Of a stretch of DNA of 10,989 nt, positions 1-6,711 are shown in pieces (within the stretch, counting starts at the first letter, position 1; each line of letters begins with the position of its first letter). The translations under genes were made by a program, and so were the position numbers. The stretch comes from Chloroflexota bacterium (lineage in GTDB: Bacteria > Chloroflexota > Dehalococcoidia > SM23-28-2): assembly GCA_030691665.1 (NCBI GenBank), contig JAUYDU010000051.1, positions 1 to 10,989 on the forward strand. The letters run 5' to 3'. Below the pieces are notes generated by a model that worked only from the letters and a program-made list of their open reading frames with translations, did not search any database and was not told the origin of the DNA.

Positions 1-1
1 C

Positions 2-796
2 GAGTTCCAGCGCATCGCCAACCACGCCATGGCCATCGGCGCCTTCCTCAACGACTGCGGCGCCTGGTTCACGCCCCTGATGTGGATGTTCCGCGAGCGG
101 GAGAAGATCCTCGACCTGTTCGAGATGACCTGCGGCGCTCGCTTGACCGTCAACTACATGCGTATCGGCGGCGTCTCCTTCGACATCCCGCCCGAGTTCA
201 TGCCGGCGGCTAGGGCCTTGGTGAAGGAGTTGCCCCAGCGCATCGCCGAGTACGAGGCGCTCCTGCTGGAGAATGAGATCCTGATCGCCCGTTCGCGCGA
301 TATCGGCGTCCTGCCCGCCGACCTGGCGATCGCCGCCTCGGTGAGCGGGCCGATGCTGCGGGGGAGCGGCGTCGTCTGGGACATCCGCAAGGCTGATCCC
401 TATGCAGCGTACGACCGGGTGGAGTTCGACATTCCGGTGGGCAGCCGCGGCGACTGCTACGACCGCTTTGTGGTGCGCATGGAGGAGATGCGCCAGAGCG
501 TGCGCATTATCGAGCAGGCACTGGATATGCTGCCGGGCGGCCCGGCTAGCGTGCAGGTTCCCCTGGCCCTGCGCCCCCCTCCAGGCGAGGCGTATGCCCG
601 CATCGAAGCGCCCAAGGGGGAGCTAGGCTTCTACATCGTGAGCGACGGCAGCCCCCATCCCCAGCGCTTCAAGATTCGCGCTACCTCCTACATCAATCTG
701 ACGCCCCTGCGCGACATGGTGGTGGGGCTCACCGTGGCCGATGCCATCGTCACCCTGGGGAGCATCGACATCACCCTGGGCGAGGTGGACCGCTGA
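2..796 (+). CDS. nuoD: NADH-quinone oxidoreductase subunit D, C-terminal 264 residues (5' partial)
   Basis: This is the C-terminal part of the 49-kDa-type subunit of complex I, a peripheral-arm protein that forms the quinone pocket together with NuoB and NuoH. The frame is open to the left edge with no convincing internal start, so the gene begins outside the window; the usual length is about 370-400 residues. Family landmarks in order are FREREKILDLFE, then NYMRIGGV, then GPMLRGSGVVWDIRK, then DIPVGSRGDCYDRFVVRMEE, then APKGELGFYIVSDGS, and the terminal GSIDITLGEVDR. The last is close to the usual GSxDxVxGEVDR ending of NuoD, so the 3' end is intact. The TGA stop overlaps the nuoH ATG by one base, which indicates translational coupling. 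The quinone-binding His and Tyr of the N-terminal region lie outside the window and cannot be checked. Identification is secure. Confidence 0.96.
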   Translation, partial: EFQRIANHAMAIGAFLNDCGAWFTPLMWMFREREKILDLFEMTCGARLTVNYMRIGGVSFDIPPEFMPAARALVKELPQRIAEYEALLLENEILIARSRDIGVLPADLAIAASVSGPMLRGSGVVWDIRKADPYAAYDRVEFDIPVGSRGDCYDRFVVRMEEMRQSVRIIEQALDMLPGGPASVQVPLALRPPPGEAYARIEAPKGELGFYIVSDGSPHPQRFKIRATSYINLTPLRDMVVGLTVADAIVTLGSIDITLGEVDR

Positions 797-2040
797 TGCC
801 CCTGTTCCTCGCCCAGTGGTGGGACCTGCGCGACCTGGGCAATGCCGCGGGGGCGTTCTTGGAGTGGCTGGGCGACTGGGGCCCCGACTGGTTGCCCTAC
901 ACGGTCTCGGCGATCGTCGGCTGCCTGGCCATTGTGCTCTTCCTCGTGCCGAGCCAGTTCGTCTTCGCTTGGGCCGAGCGGCGGCTGATCGGGCGCATTC
1001 AGTCCCGGCTGGGCCCTAACCGCGTGGGGCCCTTTGGCCTTCTCCAGACCGTGGCCGATACCATCAAGCTCCTCACCAAGGAGGCGATCACGACCCGCAA
1101 CGCCGACCGCTGGGTGTTCTGGCTGGCGCCCGTGGTGGTGCTTGTGCCGTCTGTGGTGGTGTTCGCCGTCCTGCCCTTCGGCGAGGGGATGATCGTCGCC
1201 GACCTGAACGTCGGTGTGCTGTTTCTGGCGGCCGTCGGCTCGGTCAACGCCATCGTCGTGTTCATGGCCGGCTGGTCCTCTAACAACAAGTTCGCTCTGC
1301 TGGGGGCCATGCGCGAGGTGGCGATGCTCATCAGCTATGAGATACCCCAGGTGCTGGCCTTGTTGGGGGTGGTGATCTTCACCAACACGATGAGCCTGGG
1401 CGGCATCGTCCGCTGGCAAGACCACTACAACACCTGGCTGCTCTTCTTGCAGCCGCTGGCGGTGGTCGTCTACCTCATCGCGGGCTCGGTGGAGATCAAC
1501 CGCACGCCCACCGACATCGCCGAGGCGGAGTCGGAGATCGTGGCTGGCTACCACACCGAGTACTCGGGGATCAAGTTTGGCTTCTTCTACGCTGGCGAGT
1601 ACTTCGGCGGTTTCGCCATCGCGGCCATTGTCGCGACTCTCTATCTGGGTGGCTGGTCGCTGTGGGGGCTGGAGGAGTGGGTGCCCGGCTGGATCATCTT
1701 CCTGGCCAAGCTGTACGCCGTCTTCTGGCTGTTCATGTGGATGCGGGGAACGCTGCCCCGCCTACGCATCGATCAGCTCATGGGCTTCGCCTGGAAGTTC
1801 CTCCTGCCCCTGACGCTGATCAACATCTTCGTCGTTGGGCTGGAGGTCCTCCTCTGGCAGGAGAACGACCTGGCGGCGGGGGTGGTGCTGCCCGCCTTCG
1901 CCGTGACCAACCTGGTGCTGGCGGTAGTGCTGACGGTGGCCTGGGCGCGGCTCCTGGGGCACGCCCGGCCGGGGCTGCGACCACGGCGGGCTCGCTTGAT
2001 GCAGGAGCTGGGGGCGATCGTGTATGGGCAGGAGAGCTAG
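796..2040 (+). CDS. nuoH: NADH-quinone oxidoreductase subunit H (ND1-like, quinone channel)
   Basis: This is the membrane subunit of complex I that joins the peripheral arm to the membrane arm and lines the quinone entry channel. It has 414 residues and about eight hydrophobic segments. The conserved cytoplasmic loop ERRLIGRIQSRLGPNRVGPF is at residues 61-80. SNNKFALLGAMR is at about 162-173. The acidic loop NRTPTDIAEAESEIVAGYHT is at about 235-254 and is followed by EYSGIKF. The acidic residues of that loop are kept, but the Phe usual after NRxP is Thr (residue 239). The ATG overlaps the nuoD stop (TGATG), so the start is well fixed. There is a hydrophilic tail rich in Arg after the last membrane segment. 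The final 40 bases are duplicated downstream at 2143-2182. The next gene is nuoJ, not the expected nuoI. Confidence 0.97.
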   Translation: MPLFLAQWWDLRDLGNAAGAFLEWLGDWGPDWLPYTVSAIVGCLAIVLFLVPSQFVFAWAERRLIGRIQSRLGPNRVGPFGLLQTVADTIKLLTKEAITTRNADRWVFWLAPVVVLVPSVVVFAVLPFGEGMIVADLNVGVLFLAAVGSVNAIVVFMAGWSSNNKFALLGAMREVAMLISYEIPQVLALLGVVIFTNTMSLGGIVRWQDHYNTWLLFLQPLAVVVYLIAGSVEINRTPTDIAEAESEIVAGYHTEYSGIKFGFFYAGEYFGGFAIAAIVATLYLGGWSLWGLEEWVPGWIIFLAKLYAVFWLFMWMRGTLPRLRIDQLMGFAWKFLLPLTLINIFVVGLEVLLWQENDLAAGVVLPAFAVTNLVLAVVLTVAWARLLGHARPGLRPRRARLMQELGAIVYGQES

Positions 2041-2057
2041 GGTGGCGGCAGACCTCA

Positions 2058-2079
2058 GCGGGCAGCTAAAGCTACCCGC
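2058..2079. repeat. Hairpin repeat 1 in the nuoH-nuoJ gap
   Basis: This is an imperfect inverted repeat: GCGGG pairs with CCCGC, then one C-A mismatch, then AGCT pairs with AGCT around an AA loop. The 18-base core at 2060-2077 has the 7-4-7 layout shared by all hairpins of this set (loop TAAA). It is followed by GCCTACG, as is hairpin 2, so the two are copies of one unit with changed stems. It is REP-like. No T-run follows, so it is not a classic intrinsic terminator. Confidence 0.75.
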
Positions 2080-2115
2080 CTACGAGGGGCTCAGGGGCAT
2101 TGGAAACGATAGGCT

Positions 2116-2137
2116 GCGGGCAGTTGAAACTGCCCGC
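2116..2137. repeat. Hairpin repeat 2 in the nuoH-nuoJ gap
   Basis: This is a perfect inverted repeat: GCGGGCAGTT pairs with AACTGCCCGC around a GA loop (10 bp), with the 7-4-7 core at 2118-2135 and loop TGAA. It shares the GCGGGCAG start and CCCGCCTACG end with hairpin 1. It sits directly before the duplicated nuoH tail. No T-run follows. Confidence 0.8.
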
Positions 2138-2142
2138 CTACG

Positions 2143-2182
2143 GCAGGAGCTGGGAGCGATCGTGTATGGGCAGGAGAGCTAG
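2143..2182 (+). repeat. Duplicated copy of the last 40 bases of nuoH
   Basis: This stretch matches 2001-2040 at 39 of 40 positions; the one difference is GGGGCG in the gene and GGAGCG in the copy. The repeat period is 142 bases. The copy still reads as the NuoH ending QELGAIVYGQES plus a stop, but has no gene in front of it. Similarity continues weakly past the stop (GCGGCAGACC in both), and a shorter related piece (CTACGGCAGGAG) recurs at 2248-2259, just before nuoJ. It is a non-coding remnant or duplication, not a gene. Confidence 0.9.
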
Positions 2183-2183
2183 C

Positions 2184-2239
2184 GTAGCGGCGGCAGACCC
2201 TTGGGTCTGCATTTGGCAGGGCTGAAGCCCTGCAGCTAC
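2184..2239. repeat. Double-hairpin REP-like element before nuoJ, bracketed by GTAGC/GCTAC
   Basis: Two perfect hairpins stand in tandem. The first, at 2193-2210, is GCAGACC-CTTG-GGTCTGC. The second, at 2216-2233, is GCAGGGC-TGAA-GCCCTGC. They are enclosed by the inverted pentamers GTAGC (2184-2188) and GCTAC (2235-2239), so the whole could fold as a bracketed pair. The same architecture, with different stem sequences, occurs at 6712-6791 before nuoN. Each stem has 7-8 bp with a four-base loop. The element lies a few bases upstream of the nuoJ ribosome binding site. It could stabilise or process the operon mRNA; that role is inference. Confidence 0.8.
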
Positions 2240-2254
2240 ATTGGGAGCTACGGC

Positions 2255-2259
2255 AGGAG
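2255..2259 (+). promoter_or_regulatory. Ribosome binding site that fixes the nuoJ start
   Basis: AGGAG lies eight bases before the TTG at 2268, an ideal spacing. This favours 2268 over the in-frame TTG at 2241, which falls inside the repeat region and has no such site. The AGGAG lies in the CTACGGCAGGAG piece that also occurs at 2138-2149, so the site appears to be built from repeat sequence. Confidence 0.7.
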
Positions 2260-2267
2260 TTGGGGAT

Positions 2268-2759
2268 TTGACCGACGTGGGCACCGTCGTCGCCTTCTGG
2301 ATGCTGGCGGTCATCACCGTCGGGGCGGCCCTGATGGTGGTGGCGGTGCGGAATCTGGTGCACGCCGTCCTGTTCCTGGTGCTCAGCTTCATCGGGGTGG
2401 CGGGCCTGTACATCACCCTCTCGGCCGACTTCGTGGCCATAGCCCAGATCCTGATCTACGTTGGCGCCATCTCCGTCCTGATCATATTCGCCCTGCTTCT
2501 TACGCCGCGAGCCTCCCGTGACAACGCCGAGACCTTCCTCCAGGGGCCGGCCCTGGTGCTGGCGGCCGTGTTTGGCCTCACCGTCGGCGCCGTGGCCCTG
2601 GTCACCGACTGGGATGTGGCGGGTCGCGGCCCCTTCTCGGAGACGGCGGCGGCCATCGGTGAGGCGTTGCTGGACAAATACGTCCTGCCGTTCGAGATCG
2701 CCTCTGTGCTCCTGCTGGCAGCGATGGTGGGGGCCATCGTGCTGGTGCGGGAGGACTGA
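2268..2759 (+). CDS. nuoJ: NADH-quinone oxidoreductase subunit J (ND6-like)
   Basis: This is a membrane-arm subunit of complex I that contributes to the central hydrophilic axis coupling quinone chemistry to proton pumping. With the TTG start at 2268 it has 163 residues and five predicted membrane segments. The TM3 hallmark AQILIYVGAISVLIIFALLL is at about 59-78, with the conserved Tyr at 64 and Gly at 66. The C-terminal segment LPFEIASVLLLAAMVGAIVL is typical of the family. A longer reading from TTG 2241 would add nine residues encoded by repeat sequence and is less likely. It is followed three bases after the stop by nuoK. It is preceded by a gap of 227 bases with repeats where nuoI would be expected. 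Identification is firm; the exact start is fairly sure. Confidence 0.94.
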   Translation: MTDVGTVVAFWMLAVITVGAALMVVAVRNLVHAVLFLVLSFIGVAGLYITLSADFVAIAQILIYVGAISVLIIFALLLTPRASRDNAETFLQGPALVLAAVFGLTVGAVALVTDWDVAGRGPFSETAAAIGEALLDKYVLPFEIASVLLLAAMVGAIVLVRED

Positions 2760-2762
2760 GGG

Positions 2763-3077
2763 ATGGAGGTGCAGCTAGGCCACTATCTCACTGTCGGGGT
2801 GCTCCTCTTCTCCATCGGCCTCTATCTGGCGCTGGCCAAGCGCAATGTGGTGGGCATCCTCATGGGCATCGAGCTCATGTTTAACGCGGTGAGCCTCACC
2901 CTGATCGCCTTCTCTCGCTTCGTGGAATCGCCTCAGCCTATCGCCGGCCACGTCTTCGTGGTGTTCGTGATCACGGTGGCGGCGGCGGAGGCGGCGGTGG
3001 CTCTGGCCCTGGCGATGGTGGTCTATCGCAACCGCGGGACTATCGACATCGACCAGATCAACCTGCTCAGGTGGTAG
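2763..3077 (+). CDS. nuoK: NADH-quinone oxidoreductase subunit K (ND4L-like)
   Basis: This is a small three-helix membrane subunit of complex I in the proton-conducting axis between NuoJ and NuoN. It has 104 residues, the usual size. The two functional membrane glutamates are present: Glu37 in GIELMFNAV and Glu76 in ITVAAAEAAV, matching Glu36 and Glu72 of E. coli NuoK. The ending RNRGTIDIDQINLLRW is the typical NuoK C-terminus. A GGAG at 2750-2753, inside the end of nuoJ, lies nine bases before the ATG, so the start depends on upstream translation. The next gene begins only five bases after the stop. Confidence 0.97.
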   Translation: MEVQLGHYLTVGVLLFSIGLYLALAKRNVVGILMGIELMFNAVSLTLIAFSRFVESPQPIAGHVFVVFVITVAAAEAAVALALAMVVYRNRGTIDIDQINLLRW

Positions 3078-3082
3078 GGACT

Positions 3083-3280
3083 ATGTGGGTTGAACTTATG
3101 GAGGTCAAGAACGCGTACATAGCGGAGGCCTGGAAGGAGCTGCTCAACGCCGAGGGCCTGGCCGTGCGAGTGGTGCCTCTGTCGGGGGAGTGGGCGGAGG
3201 CTGGCGAGTTGGAGCCCCGCAAGCTGTACGTGTCCCAGGGTAAGCTTCACGTGGCCCAGGAGATCCTGCGGAAGATCTAG
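3083..3280 (+). CDS. Small DUF2007-like protein encoded between nuoK and nuoL
   Basis: This encodes a 65-residue soluble protein with no membrane segment. Its layout resembles the DUF2007 family (PF09413, putative signal-transducing protein). It has the N-terminal beta strand MWVELMEV, then a helix around residues 11-24 (YIAEAWKELLNAEG), then a strand LAVRVVPL. After a variable acidic loop comes KLYVSQGKLHVAQEILRKI, like the family's final strand and helix. The ATG at 3083 is chosen because it begins this pattern and because AGGTGG at 3069-3074 lies eight bases before it; a GTG at 3071 inside nuoK would add four residues. Its TAG stop touches the nuoL ATG with no gap, so it is cotranscribed and probably coupled to nuoL. 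The family assignment comes from pattern recognition only. A role in complex I assembly or regulation is suggested only by position. Confidence 0.75.
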   Translation: MWVELMEVKNAYIAEAWKELLNAEGLAVRVVPLSGEWAEAGELEPRKLYVSQGKLHVAQEILRKI

Positions 3281-5221
3281 ATGCTGAACACCGTGCCGGA
3301 AGCTGTCGTCTGGGCCATCTTCCTGCTTCCTATTTCCTCCTTCGTCATCATCGGCCTGTTCGCCCGTCCCTGGCCGCGCTGGTGCGGCTACATCACCATC
3401 GCGGTGGTTGGCCTCTCCTTCCTCCTCTCCCTGTGGGTGCTGGACAGCGTCATCCAGGAGGACGGGCGCGACCTGGCCTTCGCCACTCACCAGTGGCTGA
3501 CCGTCGGGTCGTTGACGGTGAACCTGGGGCTGACGGTGGATGGCCTGACGGCCATCATGCTGATGGTGGTGACCTCCGTGTCCTTCCTGGTGCAGGTCTA
3601 CTCTCAGGGCTACATGCACGGCGACCCCGGCTACTCTCGCTACTATGCGTTCATGTCGCTGTTCACCGGCTCCATGCTGGGGCTGGTCCTGGCCGAGAAT
3701 CTGATCATGCTGTACGTCTTCTGGGAGCTGGTGGGCCTCTGCTCGTATTTGCTCATCGGCTTCTGGTTCGAGCGGCCAGCAGCCAGGGCGGCGGCCACCA
3801 AGGCGTTTATCGTGACCCGTCTGGGCGACCTCGGCTTCCTGACGGCGATCATCCTGATCTGGTCGCAGACCGGGGAGCTGGATATCCCCCGCATTCAGGA
3901 GATGGCCATGGCCGGCGCCATCGGCGACGTCATCCTCACCTGGCTGGCGGCCGGCGTCTTCGCCGGGGCGATGGGCAAGTCGGCTCAGTTCCCCCTGCAC
4001 GTCTGGCTGCCCGACGCGATGGAGGGCCCGACGCCGGTGTCGGCCCTGATCCATGCTGCCACCATGGTGGCCGCGGGGGTGTATCTGGTAGCTCGCCTCT
4101 TCCCCATCTTCAGCGCCTCGGACGTGGCGATGAACACCGTAGCCGTGGTGGGCGGCATCACCGCCGTGGTGGCCGCCAGCATGGGCATCGTCATGACCGA
4201 CATCAAGCGGGTGATCGCCTACTCCACCATCAGCCAGCTTGGCTACATGATGCTGGGCCTCGGAGTGGGGGGGCTGGCGGCAGGTGTCTTTCACCTGCTG
4301 AACCACGCCTTCTTCAAGGCTCTCCTGTTCCTGGGCGCGGGCAGCGTCAACCACGCGACGAATACGTTCGACATGCGCAAGATGGGCGGACTGCGGCGCT
4401 TCATGCCCTGGACCTTCACCACCTTCGTCATCGCCGCCCTCAGCCTGGCGGGCATCTTCCCCCTGTCGGGCTTCTGGAGCAAGGACGAGATCCTCACCGA
4501 CGCTTGGGACGAACGACGCGCCCTGGCCTGGGTGGGGTTGGTGGTGGCCTTCATGACCGCCCTCTATATCGGGCGGGTGGTCTTCTTGACCTTCGGCGGC
4601 GACTACAGGGGGGGCGAGGCCCCTTCGACAGGCTCAGGGCAGGCTCCGGCAGGCGACCACTCCTCGACCCGCTTCCAGCCTCACGAGTCGCCGCCGGTGA
4701 TGGTGCTGCCGATGATCGTCCTGGCCGTCGCTGCGGTGCTGACCGGCTTCCTGAACGTCGGCGAGGGGGTGACCCACCTCCTGGAGGGGTGGCTCCCACC
4801 CGAGGCCCTGGAGCGGACAGCGAAGACGGAGTTCAACCTGGGGGTGGCGGCCATGTCCCTGGGGTTCGCGGTGGCCGGGCTGACGGTGGCCTGGCTGATC
4901 TACGGCGCTCGCCTGCTGAGTGCCGAGACCCTGCGACGGATGTTCGGGCCCGTACACCGTTTGCTTGTAAACAAGTACTACCTGGACTGGCTGTACGAGG
5001 ACATCCTGGTGCGGCGCGTGCTCGTGCGGGGCGTTTCGACCGGCCTAGACCTGTTCGACAGGTACGTGGTGGACGGAGTGGTGAATGCGACGGCCTGGGC
5101 GACCCGCTTCTCTGCCTCTCGGTTGCGCTTGGTGCAAGCGGGGCAGCTCCAGGTCTATGGGGCGGCCATCTTCCTGGGGATCGTGCTGATCGTGGCGGCC
5201 ATTCTGATCGTGAATCCGTAG
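3281..5221 (+). CDS. nuoL: NADH-quinone oxidoreductase subunit L (ND5-like proton pump)
   Basis: This is the distal antiporter-like proton-pumping subunit of complex I, an integral membrane protein. It has 646 residues, about the normal length, and many hydrophobic helices. Key residues are visible: Glu149 in MLYVFWELVGLCSYLLIGFW, Lys233 in GKSAQFPLHVWLPDAMEGP, and His258 in ALIHAATMVAAGVYL. Also present are TDIKRVIAYSTISQLGYMML, LNHAFFKALLFLGAGS and GFWSKDEIL. The C-terminal part contains the amphipathic lateral-helix region and a last membrane segment ending ILIVNP. A GGAAG at 3270-3274 precedes the ATG by six bases. Residues 448-455 (PSTGSGQA) come from a dispersed DNA repeat and lie in a hydrophilic loop before HESPPVMVLPM, so pumping helices are not disturbed. 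The nuoM start follows 12 bases after the stop. Confidence 0.97.
   Translation: MLNTVPEAVVWAIFLLPISSFVIIGLFARPWPRWCGYITIAVVGLSFLLSLWVLDSVIQEDGRDLAFATHQWLTVGSLTVNLGLTVDGLTAIMLMVVTSVSFLVQVYSQGYMHGDPGYSRYYAFMSLFTGSMLGLVLAENLIMLYVFWELVGLCSYLLIGFWFERPAARAAATKAFIVTRLGDLGFLTAIILIWSQTGELDIPRIQEMAMAGAIGDVILTWLAAGVFAGAMGKSAQFPLHVWLPDAMEGPTPVSALIHAATMVAAGVYLVARLFPIFSASDVAMNTVAVVGGITAVVAASMGIVMTDIKRVIAYSTISQLGYMMLGLGVGGLAAGVFHLLNHAFFKALLFLGAGSVNHATNTFDMRKMGGLRRFMPWTFTTFVIAALSLAGIFPLSGFWSKDEILTDAWDERRALAWVGLVVAFMTALYIGRVVFLTFGGDYRGGEAPSTGSGQAPAGDHSSTRFQPHESPPVMVLPMIVLAVAAVLTGFLNVGEGVTHLLEGWLPPEALERTAKTEFNLGVAAMSLGFAVAGLTVAWLIYGARLLSAETLRRMFGPVHRLLVNKYYLDWLYEDILVRRVLVRGVSTGLDLFDRYVVDGVVNATAWATRFSASRLRLVQAGQLQVYGAAIFLGIVLIVAAILIVNP
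4622..4646. repeat. Dispersed repeat read in frame inside nuoL
   Basis: This 25-base stretch begins CCTTCGACAGGCTCAGGGCA and ends GGCTC. It is a repeat I recognise from many GC-rich environmental genomes; its six-frame peptides include FDRLRAG on the + strand and LSLSKG on the - strand. Here the nuoL frame reads it as PSTGSGQA without a stop or frameshift. It falls in a loop that varies in length among NuoL proteins. Recognition is from memory; only one copy is in the window. Confidence 0.7.
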
Positions 5222-5233
5222 AGGAAGGCAGCC

Positions 5234-6697
5234 GTGCTATCGTTCATCGTCTTCTTCCCGCTGCTGGGGGCCGCCGTTATCGCTCTCTTGCCCCTGGAGC
5301 GGGAGCGGCACGCGAAGTGGGCGGCAGCCGCTACCGCGACGGTGGTCCTCGCCGCCGCCCTCGGCCTGTTCGTCGCCTTCGACCGCGACGAGACGGGCTT
5401 CCAGTTCGTCGAGCGCCACACCTGGGTGAGCGCCGACATCGCCAGCTTCGATATTCAGTACCTGCTGGGTGTCGATGGGCTGAGCCTGGCGATGGTGGTG
5501 CTCACGGCGCTCCTGGGCCTGGTGGCTGTCCTCATCTCCTGGAACATCGAGCTGCGACCCAAGGAGTACTTCGCCTGGCTGCTGGTGCTGGAGGCGAGCC
5601 TTCTGGGCGTGTTCACTGCCCTCGACTTCCTGCTCTTCTTCATCTTCTGGGAGATAGAGATGGTGCCCATGTACTTCCTCATCTCCATCTGGGGCACCGG
5701 CCGCAAGGTATATTCGGCCTGGAAGTACGTGCTGTTCACCTTCGTGGGCAGCAGCTCTATGCTGGTGGGTTTGCTGGTGCTGGCCTTCGCTGCCGGCAGC
5801 TTCGACATTATCGAGCTCGGGCGAATGGACATCCGCGAGGCCCTGCTGCCCACTCAGGTCATCTTCTTTCTGCTCCTGTTCGGCTTCGCCATCAAGCTGC
5901 CCGTCTTCCCCCTCCACACCTGGCTGCCCGATGCCCATACCGATGCCCCCACGGCAGTGAGCGTGATGCTGGCGGGGGTGCTGCTGAAGATGGGGGGCTA
6001 CGGCATGTTGCGCATCTCCCTCACCATCCTGCCGGACGTAGCCCGCGACGCGAGCCTGTGGCTGGCCGCCTTCGGCGTCGTGAACATCATCTACGGAGCG
6101 CTGGTGACGCTGGTTCAGACCGACCTGAAGCGGCTGATCGCCTACAGCAGCATCAGCCACATGGGATACGTGTTGCTGGGTATATCGGCGTTGGGGCAGG
6201 TGGGCCTGACCGGGGCGGGCATGCAGATGTTCACCCACGGCCTGATCACCGGCCTGCTGTTCGTGCTGGTGGGGCTGGTGTACGACCGCGCCCACACCCG
6301 CCAGATCGGCGAGCTGTCTGGCCTGGCCCATAAGATGCCGATGATCGCCGTGGTGATGGTCATCGCTGGTCTGGCTTCGCTGGGGCTGCCTAGCCTGGCC
6401 GGCTTCGTGTCGGAGGTAACGGTCTTCCTGGGCACCTTCCAGAAGCACGAGGCGCTGACGGTGCTGGGAGTGATCGGCATCGTCCTGACGGCTGGCTACA
6501 TCCTGTGGATGATCCAGCGGGTGTTCCTGGGCGAGCGGTTGCCTCGGTGGGAGGGACTGAGCGACGCCACGGCCTGGTGGGAGCGGGTGCCGTTGGTGGT
6601 CATGGTGGCGGTGATCGTGCTCGTCGGCGTCTATCCGGCGATCCTGGCCGATATCATCGAGACGGGCGTTCAGCCCATCGCCGAGCGGCTGGTGTGA
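5234..6697 (+). CDS. nuoM: NADH-quinone oxidoreductase subunit M (ND4-like proton pump)
   Basis: This is an antiporter-like proton-pumping subunit of the complex I membrane arm. It has 487 residues and about 14 predicted helices. The key glutamate is Glu140 in FLLFFIFWEIEMVPMYFLI, corresponding to Glu144 of E. coli NuoM. The key lysine is Lys221 in FGFAIKLPVFPLHTWLPDAH, corresponding to Lys234. TDLKRLIAYSSISHMGYVLL and LVYDRAHTRQI follow, as in the family. The start is the GTG at 5234; GAGGAAGG at 5221-5228 provides a strong ribosome binding site, and the protein then begins with a typical first helix. The site overlaps the end of nuoL, which favours coupled translation. A 107-base gap with a hairpin element separates it from nuoN. 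Confidence 0.97.
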   Translation: MLSFIVFFPLLGAAVIALLPLERERHAKWAAAATATVVLAAALGLFVAFDRDETGFQFVERHTWVSADIASFDIQYLLGVDGLSLAMVVLTALLGLVAVLISWNIELRPKEYFAWLLVLEASLLGVFTALDFLLFFIFWEIEMVPMYFLISIWGTGRKVYSAWKYVLFTFVGSSSMLVGLLVLAFAAGSFDIIELGRMDIREALLPTQVIFFLLLFGFAIKLPVFPLHTWLPDAHTDAPTAVSVMLAGVLLKMGGYGMLRISLTILPDVARDASLWLAAFGVVNIIYGALVTLVQTDLKRLIAYSSISHMGYVLLGISALGQVGLTGAGMQMFTHGLITGLLFVLVGLVYDRAHTRQIGELSGLAHKMPMIAVVMVIAGLASLGLPSLAGFVSEVTVFLGTFQKHEALTVLGVIGIVLTAGYILWMIQRVFLGERLPRWEGLSDATAWWERVPLVVMVAVIVLVGVYPAILADIIETGVQPIAERLV

Positions 6698-6711
6698 GAT
6701 GAGGAAAAGTT

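Noticed and set aside
2193..2233. Intrinsic transcription terminator inside the nuo operon
   Set aside because: The stems are strong but not followed by a T-run, and the same element recurs before nuoN, where read-through is needed.
2058..2233. CRISPR array
   Set aside because: The repeated units are palindromes with differing stems, not identical direct repeats with uniform spacers, and no cas genes are near.
2041..2267. Remnant of an insertion sequence in the nuoH-nuoJ gap
   Set aside because: No transposase fragment or long terminal inverted repeats are seen; the content is short hairpins plus the copied nuoH tail.
3023..4354. A long minus-strand open frame opposite nuoK-nuoL
   Set aside because: It is antisense to conserved genes, rich in His, Gln and Asp, with no ribosome site and no family pattern.
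3382..6333. A 983-codon open frame overlapping nuoL and nuoM on the + strand
   Set aside because: It is in a shifted frame over two clearly conserved genes; the translation is rich in Arg, Gly, Pro and His with no domain pattern. This is a composition effect of GC-rich coding DNA.
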